Below, piece by piece: positions 1-13,854 of a stretch of DNA of 64,000 nt. Position 1 is the first letter of the stretch; every line of letters starts with the position of its first letter. The position numbers and the translations under genes are program-made. Source of the stretch: Seriola aureovittata. Taxonomy: Eukaryota; Chordata; Actinopteri; Carangiformes; Carangidae. The stretch lies in contig NC_079371.1 of assembly GCF_021018895.1 (NCBI RefSeq), forward strand, positions 7,088,501 through 7,152,500. The letters run 5' to 3'. The notes beneath the pieces were generated by a model. The model saw only the letters and a list, made by a program, of their open reading frames with translations, was not told where the DNA came from and did not search any database.

Positions 1-1940
1 TTTTAATTAATGATAATTTAATAACCATGTGCCAAATGATGGATAGGGTACGACGTTATTTTAGAAACCCTTCGAAATGACCTGTCAGCTGAAGAATCTA
101 CAAATACACAGTCAGCAGATTTTAGCAAAAAAAAAACAAAATGGCTGATAGCCACTGATGGACAAACAAAATGATAGCCAGAGAAGTTTGCCACTATTTG
201 AGAACACATGCATCACACAACTGCCACCCTGTATGCATTTTGAATGGCAGCTGTGCACTCTGATAACATAATATTCTGATTCAAGATAAGTGCAGCAAAA
301 GGGTTGTTTTCAAATTTTGAAAAATATTTTGCACATTTAAAGCAAAACATATTTAATCTTGTCAACTTGTCAGTGGCTAAGTATTTTTTGCTACCTGTTT
401 TTTCCACCACGCAGATGACACTGGTCAAATCCCTCTATTAACCAAGCTTAAGTGATTGCTAACTAGAGAATTGCTACATTGCACATGTTGTTTCTTTTCA
501 AAAAATCAAGAAATGTTCATAATGGTAGTCAAACTTTGTCCAAGGTTGATAGGACTATAATCATTGGTTCTTAATTATCGTAAATATGCACGCTGAAGGA
601 GTACATTCTTTTCAGGTGCTAACACGAAGGCAAACAAGCTTTAGTGAAGTGCTTTTGCTTCAACATCTCCTTGACTGTCTTAGAGCCAAAGGACACCAGC
701 CTGTTTCTATGGTCTCCACATACAATACAGCATATTCCACCAAAGGCTGTTATTCTTGGTGTCTGCGTGCTTTTGTGCTCTTGCTGCTTCTCAAATTCAC
801 TCACTGTTTGAATTCCCTGATGCCCGTTGAGTTTGGACGCTAGTATCATTTGGGCTGTCTGTGCCTTTAACCCTCATCTCTCAATGTTGAAGACTCCACT
901 GTGACCAGTCGCACTGACGATAGTTTATCAACTTTTATTGAGCTCTTAACCAGATCTAATTGTCCAGCAGTGATGGAAATGGTTGGATTTTACTGCGGGG
1001 ACCCACCCACTGTGATCTTAAGGAACATCCTGTGTATAAAACACCTTGTGCAACTTTGATCTGTTTCTATAAAGATGATTTACTTGAAAGTAAACTATGT
1101 GATTTTCTTAAAAAGTATTTTAGAAATGCTGTTTTTGCAGAATCATTAAATAGGATATCTTGGCTACAGTTTTTTTTAAGTCAACCTCTTGACCCTCCTT
1201 GTTCATGCTCTTAGCCTTAATGGACATCACAGACGTAATCAAATTTGTTACAGGGTCAAAGATTTACTCGTTGTTGCATTGAGGATGTATTTTATGTTCT
1301 GTATTTTCAGTGTAGTCTGTCTAACTTGTTTGTTTTTATTTTACGTAAGATCAAAGACCCTACACTTCAACTTAAAAATAATACAGTCGTTGTAAGATGA
1401 CAGTTTTGAATCATTTGACATTTTAGTGATGTTGCATGGGGGTGTTTTGTTGCATACTGTGAAAGGGCATTGCTGTTCAGTTATATTCTTTTGCCTTCGC
1501 CCTGTTTCTTCTAGGCTCTTATCAGTAACAAGCTATTTTTATATTTTTATTATTTGTTTGTTTTGGTAGTTGACTGTGGTGTTGATAAAGTAATTAAAGT
1601 TGCTTTTCAGTGAAACATTACGTTTCTGCTACAGGGGTTTTTGCCCTCCCCAGAAATACCGGGAAACAATAGCCTCTTTTTAATAGAATATTAATAAAAA
1701 ATAATTGAAGAAGAACAATGTTGAGGAATGACGGTGTTTGACTCTTTAAGTTAAATCGGGACTTAGTCAACGCTGTTTTCTTTTTATTGTTACTGAAAAT
1801 GGGAAATTGCAAAGGCTTGCTTGAGTATGTTCGTACAGTTTTCTGTCCTTGTAAACCAGACAAAGCCCAGGCAGCTGTGTGACACTGCCATGACCTATAC
1901 AGCCAGAGGTTTTTGTGTTTTGGTGTTACTGTAGGTGGGC

Positions 1941-1942
<2 letters not shown>

Positions 1943-1998
<56 letters not shown>
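1943..1998. repeat. (GT)28 microsatellite
   Basis: Uninterrupted GT dinucleotide run of 56 bp between aggcag and tggtcc. The (M)CVCV and THTH frames across it are artefacts of the repeat. Confidence 0.97.
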
Positions 1999-1999
<1 letters not shown>

Positions 2000-2878
2000 G
2001 GTCCACAATCTACCCAGGCTTTGTAGTGGTGGCCACCATGGAAGATATAGCACAGCCTTATGGGCATTCCACATCCATTTGAATTGTTTTATCGCACCTC
2101 CATGGCAGAGCGAAGGACTTTGTTGAAATTTTAATGGATCTTTGACCTAGATTTGGCATGCACACGCATGTGTCTGATGTGTGTCAGTCTTACCACTGTC
2201 AGCTGACGAAACACATTTACCATTGATGGAGGAAGGGGAGCTGAGCAGAAATGTGGCGCTAGCAAGAATTTCTGTCACACTGTCTCGTCTGCATGAGCCA
2301 GTATTCACTCCCAAAGGAAATAGTGAAGTCAGAGAAAGAGACCCTGTTGATGAACATGTGTGTGGCTGCACTTTCTAAATTCAGCACTGTGCATAATAAT
2401 TTGCCCCTCATTTATGCATTTATGAAAGAATCACCTGTGGGGTTTTTGGGTCCGCTGCAAAAGCTGCTTTGTCTGAAGAAGCAAAGGCCTGAAAAGTCAG
2501 GCAGACAGAAGCAGAAAAATAAAGGATTCATCACTGACAATCATGGCATAGCTTAGTGTATGCACTGACAGGGTAAAAACTGAATTATAGCTTTCTTCAT
2601 CTCAATTTGGCAGTTTGGTGTTCTGCCCCAGCCACTTTGTTTTGTTGCTAGTAGAGCAAAGACACCTCTTAAGCAAAGTGAAGCCTCTTCCAGAAATGAA
2701 AGAATGAATGGCCCACTCCAGTGTAATCATCTTTCCATGACATAAATTCTATGTCTGCCGTCATGCCTTTTCTCAGCATGATTTGGAAATTTAAGATTGA
2801 AGCCATTTGAGCATCAATTGAACCTTCTTGATAACACACTTCAGCTCATGTAATGTTACAGACTTAGGCCAATATATA

Positions 2879-2928
2879 AGACACACACTCACACATACAC
2901 ACATACATACATACATACATACACACAT

Positions 2929-2988
<60 letters not shown>
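2879..2988. repeat. Compound CA / CATA / TA microsatellite
   Basis: CA-rich units pass through a run of CATA tetranucleotides into two TA runs separated by a central AATA (around 2962-2965). The TA part is self-complementary and could form a cruciform. Confidence 0.95.
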
Positions 2989-5900
2989 CCTCATGGGTAG
3001 CCAAATGTTGTGGACCCTGATTTTTATATTTTGAGTCCAAGTGAAAGCCACTTCTTTGTAACATCACATAACATGTCAAAGGTCAGAATCCCTTTGTAAC
3101 AAACAAACTCACCACTTAATTAGTTGAGCTGCCTGCCAGATACGCCGTTGCATGGTGGATGTGGACCCTTGACTGGAGCTGGGAGTAAAATTAAACCAGG
3201 AATGAGGAGGTAGAAGAGGATTCCTCATTGGGTGATTAAAAGTAACCTTTAGAGCTATGGAGAAGTTGTTAGCCATGCCCTTTCTTTCCCTGCAAATGCC
3301 ATCTTAGAACTCTGGTCTAATGATGCTACAATAGTTTCAAGGCAATTACACTGCCTCTAAATTGATCCCAAAGCATTGGACTTGTGAATAGGAGACATAT
3401 AGAAGGAGACAGAGAGAGCGCACAGGTAGATGCCGATCCAGCAAGCAGGAAGACAAGCAAGGGAGCAAGAGGCTTGAATGATTCAATGTCATTAGCTGTC
3501 CAGATTGATAGAAACTCATTTTTACGCTAGGTTGAACCGTACAGCATAAGGGGCAAACTTAATACCGTTAAAACTATGTCTGTGATAGAACTCTCTCATG
3601 CTAACAAAAGTAGGATGGATCAGTCTTGTTAGCAGGCAAGCAAAAAGTGTCTGAGCTGCCGCCTGCCCTATTAGTGTGGGCAGGGCAGCTTCTTTGGTTG
3701 CCTCCAGGTATGGCAGCGACAGGGGATGCTGCACCCAGCACCCAGCGAGTGCCTTGTTTTGCCGTAGCCTCAGTCCTTGTAACCAAGGGAATCCTGTGAG
3801 GCTCTGCCAATCATTTCATAGGGATCACGACAGCAGCTGCCTTCTTTGTTTACGGCCAGTGTGGGAGGAAGAAATGTATACTTACAAACTTCAACTGATA
3901 AGGAGAAAAACAAACATGTATATGCTGAAGCACTGAGTACATATCGTTGAAGACTTACTGTGATATTGCAGGCATACATTTAAAATACATCATTTTTATT
4001 TCACTGTTTTTCTGTCTTCTCTCTCTTCCTATATTGTATGCACCTCAGCCACCTCAAACAGCATTTTACCCGATCATCTATTGTCAAGGTGTTGTAGGAA
4101 TAATCCTACCTACTGTATATTTTTTGCAGACATAAAAATGTCTTGCTGATTTCTTTAGGTAATGTTGTGGGAATGCCATTGCTGCAAGCCATTTGGATCC
4201 CATATCAACGTTTACAACTCATTGTTAGGGTCTATTAACCGCTGTGAATTTCCGCATGAAACAGCATGATTTCATTCATGTAATACTTCTGGAGTTGTCA
4301 GGATTGTACAAGAATTAACAATATCTCATGCATACCTAAAAAGAAGAACAATAAATTAATTAGTTTGAAAACTGAAGTATTTCCATCATCATGGTTCCTA
4401 AGTTATTAAGCATGTTTATGTTTTCTTCATGGTTGTCTGCAATCAAATGGACTAACTAATAACTGTCCCTTCACAGCACAGAGCACACGCATTCAGCTGA
4501 ATTCCAAATGCTGTAATCATCACTAACCAAGAATTAGCTTTTCCTGACTCTATCACTTCAGTGGCCTTCAGCTAAAGTGGTGGATTGCTCCGTCTTTAAG
4601 ACTGATAATATAATTTGTTATTAATGATGAGTTAATTTAGAAAGGGCATTCATTAAACATTGGTGCTGTCGTTTGTAAAACAGTACTGCCAGCACAACAT
4701 TAAACAAGTAAAATTTAAATACAAACATCAGTCACTAGGTCTAGATCCTTGCTTTTATCACCAAAAACAACACTGTAAGGCAGTGATGTGAATAACAATG
4801 ATCAGGACACCTTAAGGATAAATAACATAGTTTGCAAAAATGAACACGATATTTTACTTGTTAAGGACATTAGAGCTAAGTTGTTGAATATGCCCAGAGG
4901 TACTACAGTGATGTTGAACACAGTGAAAATTTGTTTATTATATCATATTTCAAGGGATGCTTTCATTAAATAAAATGAATGTGCTTCCTAGTATGCATTT
5001 TTGCAGTTCAGCTATCTGTTTCTTTTACCTCTAATATATTGAGACAAGATTTGATTCAGAAAATATAAAAGACAGGAAGGGGTTAGGGAGTTTCCAGGAT
5101 ATAATATTATATGTTGCAGCTTACTCTTAGCCTATAAAAACACCCTGGATGATCTATGTCAGCTGTTGTATTAATATATGATATCCAGCCACTGGCTCAT
5201 GCAATGGTGATTACAAAGCATATATTTGTGTTTTGATTTGTTTTTCTTTCTTCTTTTAAACGCAATGAGGAGATATGGGGCACACACCTTACCTATGCTG
5301 ATTTAACGATTAAATGTGCCCTTTGGAGTTTTCTTGTAAACAAAGATTTTCTTTACATCCGCTGGTACTCACCAACATGCTTTGCATATTTTCTTAAGGT
5401 TTAACAAAAGTGCTGAATGTGTGCGCAGGTCAGTGACTTTTTTTACTTGAATTTGACTTAAATCCACATTTTAAATCCTGCTTTGTTTACATTCATGATG
5501 CCCTTGCCAACAGTCGTTGTCTTCCCTAGCTTTGCTCGGGAATTGCTGCATTTCTTGGTCAGTAGTAGATCAGTGGAATTGTGTGAAAGCATTGTCATGA
5601 ATGTGTACCGTGTCATCTGCGAGCGAGTGCATCTGTGTTGGAGAACAAACAAAAAGTGGACCTGCATGTAAAAACTTTGCCTCATAGACTTGTGGTCAAA
5701 AACTCCACAGGGTACTTTGAACTTCAAAAAGATGGAGAACCTTACCAGCTTCTTCACATAATGTGGAGTCCTAATTAATGCACCTGTGTGCATTAACTTT
5801 ATTTATGAATGCAAACAACATTCAGACCTGTGTCAGTAAAACACAGTAGCATTTTTTTTAATTGGTTAGTGGGATAATAAGGTGGGTAAGGCTTTTCTCA

Positions 5901-8900
5901 GGGATTCTTTTAAAGATGTTGAGGGGTAATTGGGGTTGAATGGGTGAGAAGGGTAGGATGCCCTTGGAAGTTTGTAGATGTGTTCATGTACTGTATAAAG
6001 TATTTACCACTTTAGATAAAATACTTTTTTTTGTGTTACTTTAGATTATTTGTTGATGGTTTGTACCGGATTGTTCAAAGTCAATTTGAATCAAAAAGAA
6101 TTATATTAATGAATTTGGAAATAATTTACCATGAAAAAGTGAAAACATATCAATGCTTTGGTCCTTTTTAATGATAAGAAAAAATATATCTCTAAAGACT
6201 GCTTTTTACAAGTACTAAGTAAACTTCAGTCCTAGTATTACGTAAAATAATGCGTTTGCATCACATCATTGATGGAAACTGGTGGTTGCTGTTAAATTTA
6301 GTGCATTCTGCGTTTTCTAGGCTCACAACATTATGTGGTAGCCTGCTCATGTTTTGATTGAGCTTTGTGTAATTAATATGACAAAATAGAAAATGCTCTG
6401 ATTTTCTCAGATCCCAATCCTTGGGATTGGCTTGGGGCAGTATATAATCAGTTAAGTGACAGCAAGTTTCAGTTTCAGCAATCATCAGGCGTTCACTGCT
6501 ATGGCCTTTTTAGTAAAGTTTGTTGCAAAGGTTAAATGTTCACATCATGCTTCACACAAGAGTTTGAGGAAAAATTAATTTTCACAGTATGCAGTTTTTT
6601 TTTTTTCACAGCTATTTCTACCATTTCTATCCTGAAACACTGCCATGCAAATCAAGGCCACAACAATCCAACCTCTCAATGAAAACTCAATAAGTTTTTC
6701 ATAAAGTAACATGATCTTTTCATAAACTTGACCTAAAGGGCCCAGTGAAAAGTAATGAAAAATGACAATTAAAATAAAAGCGACACCACCGTGGGAGACC
6801 ATGCCCATAGTCTTCTCACTTTAAGTAACCTGTAAAAACCTCACTTCCCATTATCAGTCTACACACACCTGTAGTTAAAGAAATGATCTCTCAATGAAAT
6901 TTTGTATTGTGGATTCACCAGACAAATATCTAACCTTTGCGTCATGTGTATCATTGTAGCATTTATTTTTCAGGAAAAGCTGTTTCCCTTCCGACAGTCA
7001 AATAATCTAGCAAATATACTGTATATCATGGCCATGACTGTCTGGGCATGTGGCGTCACCCAAACAGATGGCCTCAGTTGCAGCCTGGCAGGGAGTCAAG
7101 AAGAGAGGAGCATACTGTAACTGTCAGGCCAGGGCCCTTGAATCCTACAGCTTTCTGCTACACTGATCTCAATCACCGTACACCTGCTCTCCATCTTCCC
7201 TACTTTCAAACTTCAGTTGTAAGACTGAAAGATTTAAAAAAAGATGTGAAAAAGGGAAATTACTTTCCTTAACACTTAAGCCCCAACTTTAGACTTGAGG
7301 TGAAAACTGATCCACTACGTCAAAGAAAACTTTTTCAGGCTTTTCCACTGAACACAGAGACAGCTGATGCATGGAAGATTTGGTGAGGTCACAGTATAAC
7401 TGGAGGCCATCTGTCTTCTCATGCTGGACTGTGATTATGAGCCTTAGGGCTCCCTAAAGTGAGAGGACGGAACACAAGCAGTTCACTACAAAGCCTGATG
7501 TCTCCTTGAGTGAATTTCACATGTACTTTTGGCCTGTTTGTCCTTTTATTTCAGTCTGACTGTTTTATTGCTCTACTTACTAAGCTCATCTTCACCAATA
7601 TTGAAGTATGGAATTTGTATAAAACCTGGTTTAACAAAAATTGATAAAAGATGTTGGCAGCTAGAATAAATAGCTTTGTTCGCACATTGTAATACAATGT
7701 AATAACAATACAGTTTGATGATTCTCTTGGTTGATCTTCCCCTTAAAGACTCGGTTGACTTACCTCAAAAAGGATGCATTGACTTATTCCAGTTGTGCAC
7801 AGCTGCTCGGGATAGCTATCTGTTTTGCACATGTTGTTCACTGCCCCCTATTGGCTGTTACTGTTCAACAATGTCATGCAATTGGTCGTGGGTTACATAT
7901 TTTGGTTTATGTCTACATCATGGTTCCTTCTTGTTTTGAAGAGCTTGAAAGTCTGCTCCCACTGTCACTTGCAAGCTCCATCTGGTGTGGATGCCATTAA
8001 ATGAACAGACCTAGTGTCTTGCAGTGATTATATTAGTATTTGCTCACAGAGCTGCAGTCAATAGCAGTCTGAGAACAGGCCAAAGTGAATTTTGTTTGCC
8101 TTTATTTCCATTCTAAGAATTTAAGAGACATTCAAAGTGATTTATTTATATATTTATTTTTTCCCATTTTATTTGAATTGGTAGGGAGAATTTTTATGAG
8201 GATCTTCATTTTCAGCATCTGTTAAAATTTCCTCAAACCATCACATATTTTTTACTGACTTACTTGAAGAAGGAAAGTTTTGCTGCCCCCTGTGACTATA
8301 TCATAGATGTTCAGATTTGCTTTTCACATATGTACTTCTGCACATGCAGATGTGTAATCAAGATTACCAAGACATATAAATATGTATGTTTCCATGTACT
8401 GAAGCAACATATGTGAAATTCTATCTAGGCTGCAAGTGAATAAAAATCCATGAAATCCACTATTAGGAGGAAAGGAGTGTTATCCTCTCAGAAACTCTTA
8501 TGTGATGTGAAAATATATCACATATCAAAAAAGGGTTATATTTATCTCTGTAAGCACAGGTGTGCTGTGTTGACAGGACTACTGTAAATATGTGTTTGTA
8601 TTTGTGCTAGTTAGAGAGTATGTCATTTGTAAGTCTAGTTAAAAACTTGCTGCAAACTCATTTGTTTGCAGTTCACACATGAAAGAAACTGCCCAATTTG
8701 CAAAATTGCTAGAGCTGATGTGAAACTCGATTACTGCACCCCCACTTCATGGTTGCTTGATCAATCAAACTCCCCAGATGTACTGTAGTTTGTATAAGCT
8801 TTGCAGGCCAGCCAACACATGAGCGTTCATGTACATACAGTACAAACACAGAAACACATGCGTCCACCACAACCCATCCCTACAATTTTCATTTGACATC

Positions 8901-9473
8901 AAAAGGAGGTTGTTGACTAAACCCTATATTTGAAATACACATTTGCATATATTCAGTCTGCTTTGATGGGTAGTGTTCCTCTGTAACAGACAGAACACGG
9001 TTCTGAGGTGCTCTCCCTCTTTGAATAGTTCTGTGGCATAATCTCTTCTCCTCTGGTGTGTATAGCTGTTTATTTGGCGGGGAATGTTGTCTTAACCGAG
9101 CCCTGTAACATAGAGGGAGATTCTGGCAGTCTCTGAACTCAAGGGAAACATTCCTTGCCTTCATCTGCTGGTTGGGGTTGGGAGGGTGGGGCTCGGCCAT
9201 TTCAGTGCCTTACAGCACATTATATGCCCCAGATAGCTGCATTCTTATCCCCGCTCTGTATCTAACCTCCTGCATACACAGTCTCACACACAGTGCCTCG
9301 GCTCACAGCCACCTTTTCCCATCTCCCCACCATGTCCTCCCAGTTTAATCATCATTTAATCATCTGGGAAAATATTTATTCATGGTCTATCATCGTTACT
9401 TCCCTTGGATGTGTTGATGAGATTGTCTTTTATCTGCGATGCCTTTTTGCCTTCAAGGTGAACTATATGGTCT

Positions 9474-9486
9474 GGGGGGGGGGGGG
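9474..9486. repeat. Poly-G run (13 G)
   Basis: Thirteen consecutive G between tct and tcc, an isolated mononucleotide run and a likely sequencing or length-polymorphism hotspot. Confidence 0.9.
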
Positions 9487-11888
9487 TCCTACTGGGGCTG
9501 TAGTTTATAAACCAAAATGCATATAGTGATAGCATTGGAAGAAATGTTTTTCATTGTTTTGGCTCTACTCCAGCTTACTGGATTTCAAATGAAACCAGGG
9601 CTGTGAGGTTAAAGTGCTGACTTTCAGCTGGGTGGTGTTTGGGGTTGTTTGCCTCTATAGTGGGTGAACGGTGTAGGCTTTGTACTTTTGTTTAACACTT
9701 GGGGCTTACACACACAGTGCATATACACTACCACAATTGCTACACAGCTGATCAGGTGTTAATGCCCGGTGTGCAGTCTCAAATTATAATGTCATAGTCA
9801 TTATCACATTTCATATCCAGTATGATTTCGTACACCTCTAACTCATAACTGGCCCAACACGAGTACTACAACAATTCCATAACTATGTATCCTCACACAT
9901 ATTCTAAAACTATATATGTTTTTAAAGATTTGTTAGAGATTTGTTATTTATATAACACCTACAGTGTTATGCAGTATATGATATACTGTGGAGTTTGTAT
10001 GTTGTAAGTATGTTTTCGTTATGTATTTCTATACTCCATAAGACAAGCGATTAAATCTCATCAAAAATGACCATAAATATGCCTTTACAAATTTCACTGA
10101 ATATTATTAAAATGTAGTTGTCAGATGCTGTTTTTGATTTAAATTTCGTTGTTAAGTTAGCTTGATTGCAAAGTTGAACACACGTCTTCTAAAGAGTAAG
10201 TCTAAAAATTGTCTATGGATGTCTTAGAGGTAGGTAGTAACTGCAGTTATATTCCAGTGCCGGATTCTGTCTGAACTTTTATGTTGATCAAAATCTTCGT
10301 GGTCTTCAGTGTTCACCTGTTAGTGTTAATAATTAATCATTTGAAATGTTAGAAAAGTTACTTAAAAGTTCAAGTTAAAGACAAGTAACTTTTCACCCTG
10401 CAAGGCCAGATTTTGGTGGATTAAGTCAAAGATTTTACATTGAGGAAAAATTTGCCAGTTTTCTGTCAATTGGAATTGGTTTGCTTACTTGAGTCTCTGT
10501 GCATATGGTGTCATTTTTATTTATTCATATTTAACTGCTTTTCTAAATTTAAAGGTAATTCAGTCCTTGCTGTATTCAACCAATGACATTTTGTTTCTTT
10601 ACCTTTGGATTTGTATTCAGCGTACGTTCCTGTATTCATCAAGTATAGCGCTAATTACAGTTGTGTACAATTAATTACACACTTTATCAGCCTGTGTTGT
10701 CAAAACTGCCATATTTTGTAAAATTAATTTTAACTTATGGCTCTGTGGTCTTTTAGACTTTTGCTGGTTTTCTGTCCTACTAGATATTGAGTATAAACCC
10801 GTCCCTGAGCTGACAGAATCAAAACTCACTTTTCCTTCCTCTTTTTCTCTGAATCATCTTTGTGGAATTGAATGTTTTTTTTCCATCTTAAGAAGCACAG
10901 TTCTTACAACTGGGACAAAAGTTGTGGAATTCAAGCACCACCTTATGCTGTTTTTAATCCCATGAATAAGTATGCCGAGAGCAGCACTGTCACATTCACA
11001 GAGCAGCATTTTAAAGAGATCTGCCCCAGTGTGCTCTCTGATCAGCACTGCATTGTGCATATCCGACATGTCCTTAAAGTGCTTCAGGCATTGCGATCTG
11101 ACTTATTTCCTTGAGTGACTTCTCCCCCATCAAAATCGTCTTACTATAGTAACATGCTTAGTGTTGCTTGCCCACAGAAATAGCATCCGACACAAGGTTG
11201 CTGCCAAATGCTTAAGTCTTTTTAGAGGCTTGAAATGACATTCTCATTTTCAAAGTCAATCCTCTGTCATTGAGCAGATTTGTCACAAAAAAAGCAGAAT
11301 GCTTGAACCATAAACACAATTTATAGATTTAAAGACAGTTTTGTTAAGCTCTTGATGGTAGTGCTCGTAAACAGTTTTGATGCTCATCTTACAGAAGCCT
11401 TAAGTTTTCCATGTCTCAGGCTATTTACTGTGTGTATGTCAGTGGTAGGATAGATGGCGATGCCACACATTGATTCTTCTGGAGGTCATACTCAAGTAAG
11501 CACAGTACAACAGCTTTTCTGTCAGTGAGCCCTGAAAAAAACAATGCCTGATCAGCATCCATAACCTTGTCTTTTTGGAGGAACTAGGGGTTGTATACTC
11601 AAAATACACAAACCTCTTTACTACATATCAGCTTTGCACTTCTGGAACTTAGTGCTAGACTTTTCTGTTAGCTCACAGCACAAACCCAAAGTGACTTTTC
11701 AGCAAATTGTTTTTTAAGATTCCTTTACTTAGACAATACATTTTTTAGGTGTTACAACTGGGCCATACGTCAAAGCAGGGGTAAGGCCGGATCACACAGT
11801 ATTAACATTGAAGAACAATCATGCAGCGGCAGGGATGTGCTATGCTAATGGTTTCAAAATTATTCTATCTAGAACTGCTTTTATTGTA

Positions 11889-12647
11889 CAATGGAAACTG
11901 CTTATAGTGATCACATCTGTCCCAGACAAATTGATCACTATAAGTAGATGATTATTATCACCACATTTTTTTTTCCTTTTTCTTTATTTCTCATGCAGGT
12001 TACCATCTAATTGACATTTGTATGAACATGAATATATGGTAATATAAAGTAATGAAAAGGACAGCTTTGCTATTTACTGATTTAAAGTTAAAATAACAAA
12101 CTGCTGTGGCCCTCTCCTGCACCAAGCTTAGTCTGAATGGTCAGGGTGAAAGCATTACACTCCGCTCATGTAACATACCTGCTGCTCAGAGAGCGCGGTG
12201 ACAATAATTCCAAATTGTAAAAGTCCCAAAACACGAAAAGAGCAGGAGGCAAAATAACTCACTCAGCCACGGTGGTGAAGATATCACATGCCACACAAGT
12301 ATGCACAGCAACACACATACGCATATGTGCACACACTTACGTTGGGAAAGCAGGCAGGGATGGTTGTTACCCACTAGTCGTTACACACTGGCAGTCCATA
12401 AACCTTGTACAAATAAGTTAAAGAGATCTGAGTATATGACAGCTGGCATTAGTAGGCTACAACACTTTTTTTCTCCCCATATGTTGTCATGCAGAAAGAG
12501 ACCGGAAATGGAAACTGTAAACTGACTACTTGATTACTATAAGTGAACTATTTAAACAGCATTCGTATAGGAATGAGTTTTTTTTTTTATTTATCCATAT
12601 AAGCAGTTGATGACTGCAAATGTGATCACTGTAAGCGGTTTGCACTG
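11889..12647. mobile_element. Non-autonomous pogo/Tigger-like DNA transposon, 759 bp
   Basis: The left end begins CAATGGAAACTGCTTATAGT and continues into GATCACATCTG. The reverse complement of the right end begins CAGTGCAAACCGCTTACAGT and continues into GATCACATTTG, so the termini are imperfect inverted repeats of roughly 30 bp. Both ends abut TA (11887-11888 and 12648-12649), the target-site duplication of Tc1/mariner/pogo elements. Copies of the motif TGATCACTATAAG recur just inside both ends (about 11933-11948 and 12532-12545), making a near-perfect hairpin at the left end. The interior shows no transposase, only a short hydrophobic minus-strand frame (12186-12374) of no known family. The pogo/Tigger assignment rests on the shape of the termini and the TA target and is an inference. 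Confidence 0.75.
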
Positions 12648-13117
12648 TATTTCACATGTCTCTGTGAGGCACTCATGTTCATCTCTTCAAAGTCCAGATA
12701 GCCCCAATTTATCAAACCTCACCGGAACATGTCAAACTTCATTCAGTTTAGCTGCACAATGAAAACTAATCATTTACCAATCAATAAATATGCACAGCTG
12801 AAGTCAGATATAGGGAGGATGAAATATGAATTATGAGTTTGCCGAGGCATTTTTTTTTTTGCAGACATCCATCATTGTCAACAAAATGAGTCCAGCAAAT
12901 ATTCAATTAAGACCTCAGGGCTCCATTCCTCATTCATTATTCCGGGGTTAATTTGCAACTGTAGATTTGTCTTTTGTCACTTTGAGGCTAAGAAAGGATG
13001 GTTAAGAAATTACTCTCACTCCTCATCTTCCCGATGTCAATGGCAGAGGACTTTCAGTGTGTTTTTATCAACTTCTTATGAAATTGCTAACATATTCTTT
13101 TTCCTTTCAAGAAAACA

Positions 13118-13290
13118 TCTTTGCGTACTGGTTAGCACTATCTCCTCACCTCTTCATTCTCACCTGCAGCTTGTTTTGTGTGGGGATAACATGCTACTTC
13201 AGGTTCTACAAACATTCCTAAGATGTAACAATCAGGTTTTCTGCTCACAAGCATAACAGTTAGTGTTAGTTACTGTGTGTCTGTGTTTGT
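13118..13290 (+). repeat. Degenerate copy of a common teleost short interspersed repeat
   Basis: The stretch TGGTTAGCACTATCTCCTCA (about 13128-13148) resembles the fish repeat that reads roughly tggttagcactgttgcctcac. It is followed by a weak match to the ..tgtgtggagtttgcatgttct.. part of the same family. The match is from memory and strongly diverged after the first 25 bp, so the right boundary is approximate. Confidence 0.35.
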
Positions 13291-13351
13291 ATAATGTCAC
13301 TTGAATTTCTAAATTAAGTTGAAGTTTGTAGTTCCGAATCCTACAAATATT

Positions 13352-13369
13352 AAAAAAAAAAAAAAAAAA
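13352..13369. repeat. Poly-A run (18 A) with AT-rich tail
   Basis: Eighteen consecutive A followed by several TAAAA units up to about 13388. No element body with a poly-A tail could be recognised beside it. Confidence 0.85.
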
Positions 13370-13773
13370 TTAAAATTAAAAATTAAAAGCTCCGTTGACA
13401 GATTTCCCCTGGTGGTGTTGTGATAAGATTACGATAAAATCCACTAAATAACTGAAAGAAGTTAAAAAAAGATGATTGGACAAGATGAACCATAATAAAG
13501 TAAAAAGCACATTTAATAATCAAATAGCAATTTCAGTTGCATTAATTTGCATGTTTGTACTTTTTTTTCTGGGTATTTAATGTGTTAGTTGCAGCAAGCC
13601 TGTTCTCATGTGTTGTAGTAGAATTAGTAGCGATAGAATACCGTTTTTGGCCAAGTTTGCTATTTCTTACCCACAGTGCATTCTCACATATAAAACTCTT
13701 GACTACAGAATTTTTAGTCTCGCCTCAGGCTACCATGCAAGCCAGTCCAGCTCATTGATTGCCTTTTCATCAA

Positions 13774-13854
13774 GGGGGCGGGGGTGTGCGGTGAGGAAGA
13801 GGTGAATGTCGCGCTGAGTGGCAAGTGGTGGGGGAGCAGTGGGAGAGCCATTGG
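13774..13854. promoter_or_regulatory. GC-box plus CCAAT-like cluster
   Basis: GGGGGCGGGGG at 13774-13784 is an Sp1/KLF-type GC box. An inverted CCAAT (ATTGG) lies at 13850-13854 in ccattggctgac. The intervening sequence is more G-rich than its surroundings. No TATA box, transcript start or supported first exon is visible, so this is only a candidate enhancer or cryptic promoter. Confidence 0.2.

Larger units (their letters stand above)
1..11888. other. Non-coding stretch, probably part of a large formin intron
   Basis: No exon, RNA gene or intact transposon was recognised on either strand. Apart from the microsatellites at 1943-1998, 2879-2988 and the G run at 9474-9486 (listed separately), the sequence is AT-rich and unique-looking. 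The longest frames are interrupted and lack domain signatures or paired splice sites. It lies upstream of an internal formin exon on the same strand and may be intronic, but the exon on its far side is not visible. Confidence 0.5.

Noticed and set aside
18..849. Cluster of minus-strand frames with C-x2-C motifs (CIVCGD, CFKCAK)
   Set aside because: Considered as transposase or zinc-finger relic, but no family signature, inverted ends or consistent frame was found.
10872..11114. 80-codon frame considered as a candidate upstream formin exon because of a YNWDK stretch
   Set aside because: The rest of the peptide does not match the FH2 lasso or any formin region.
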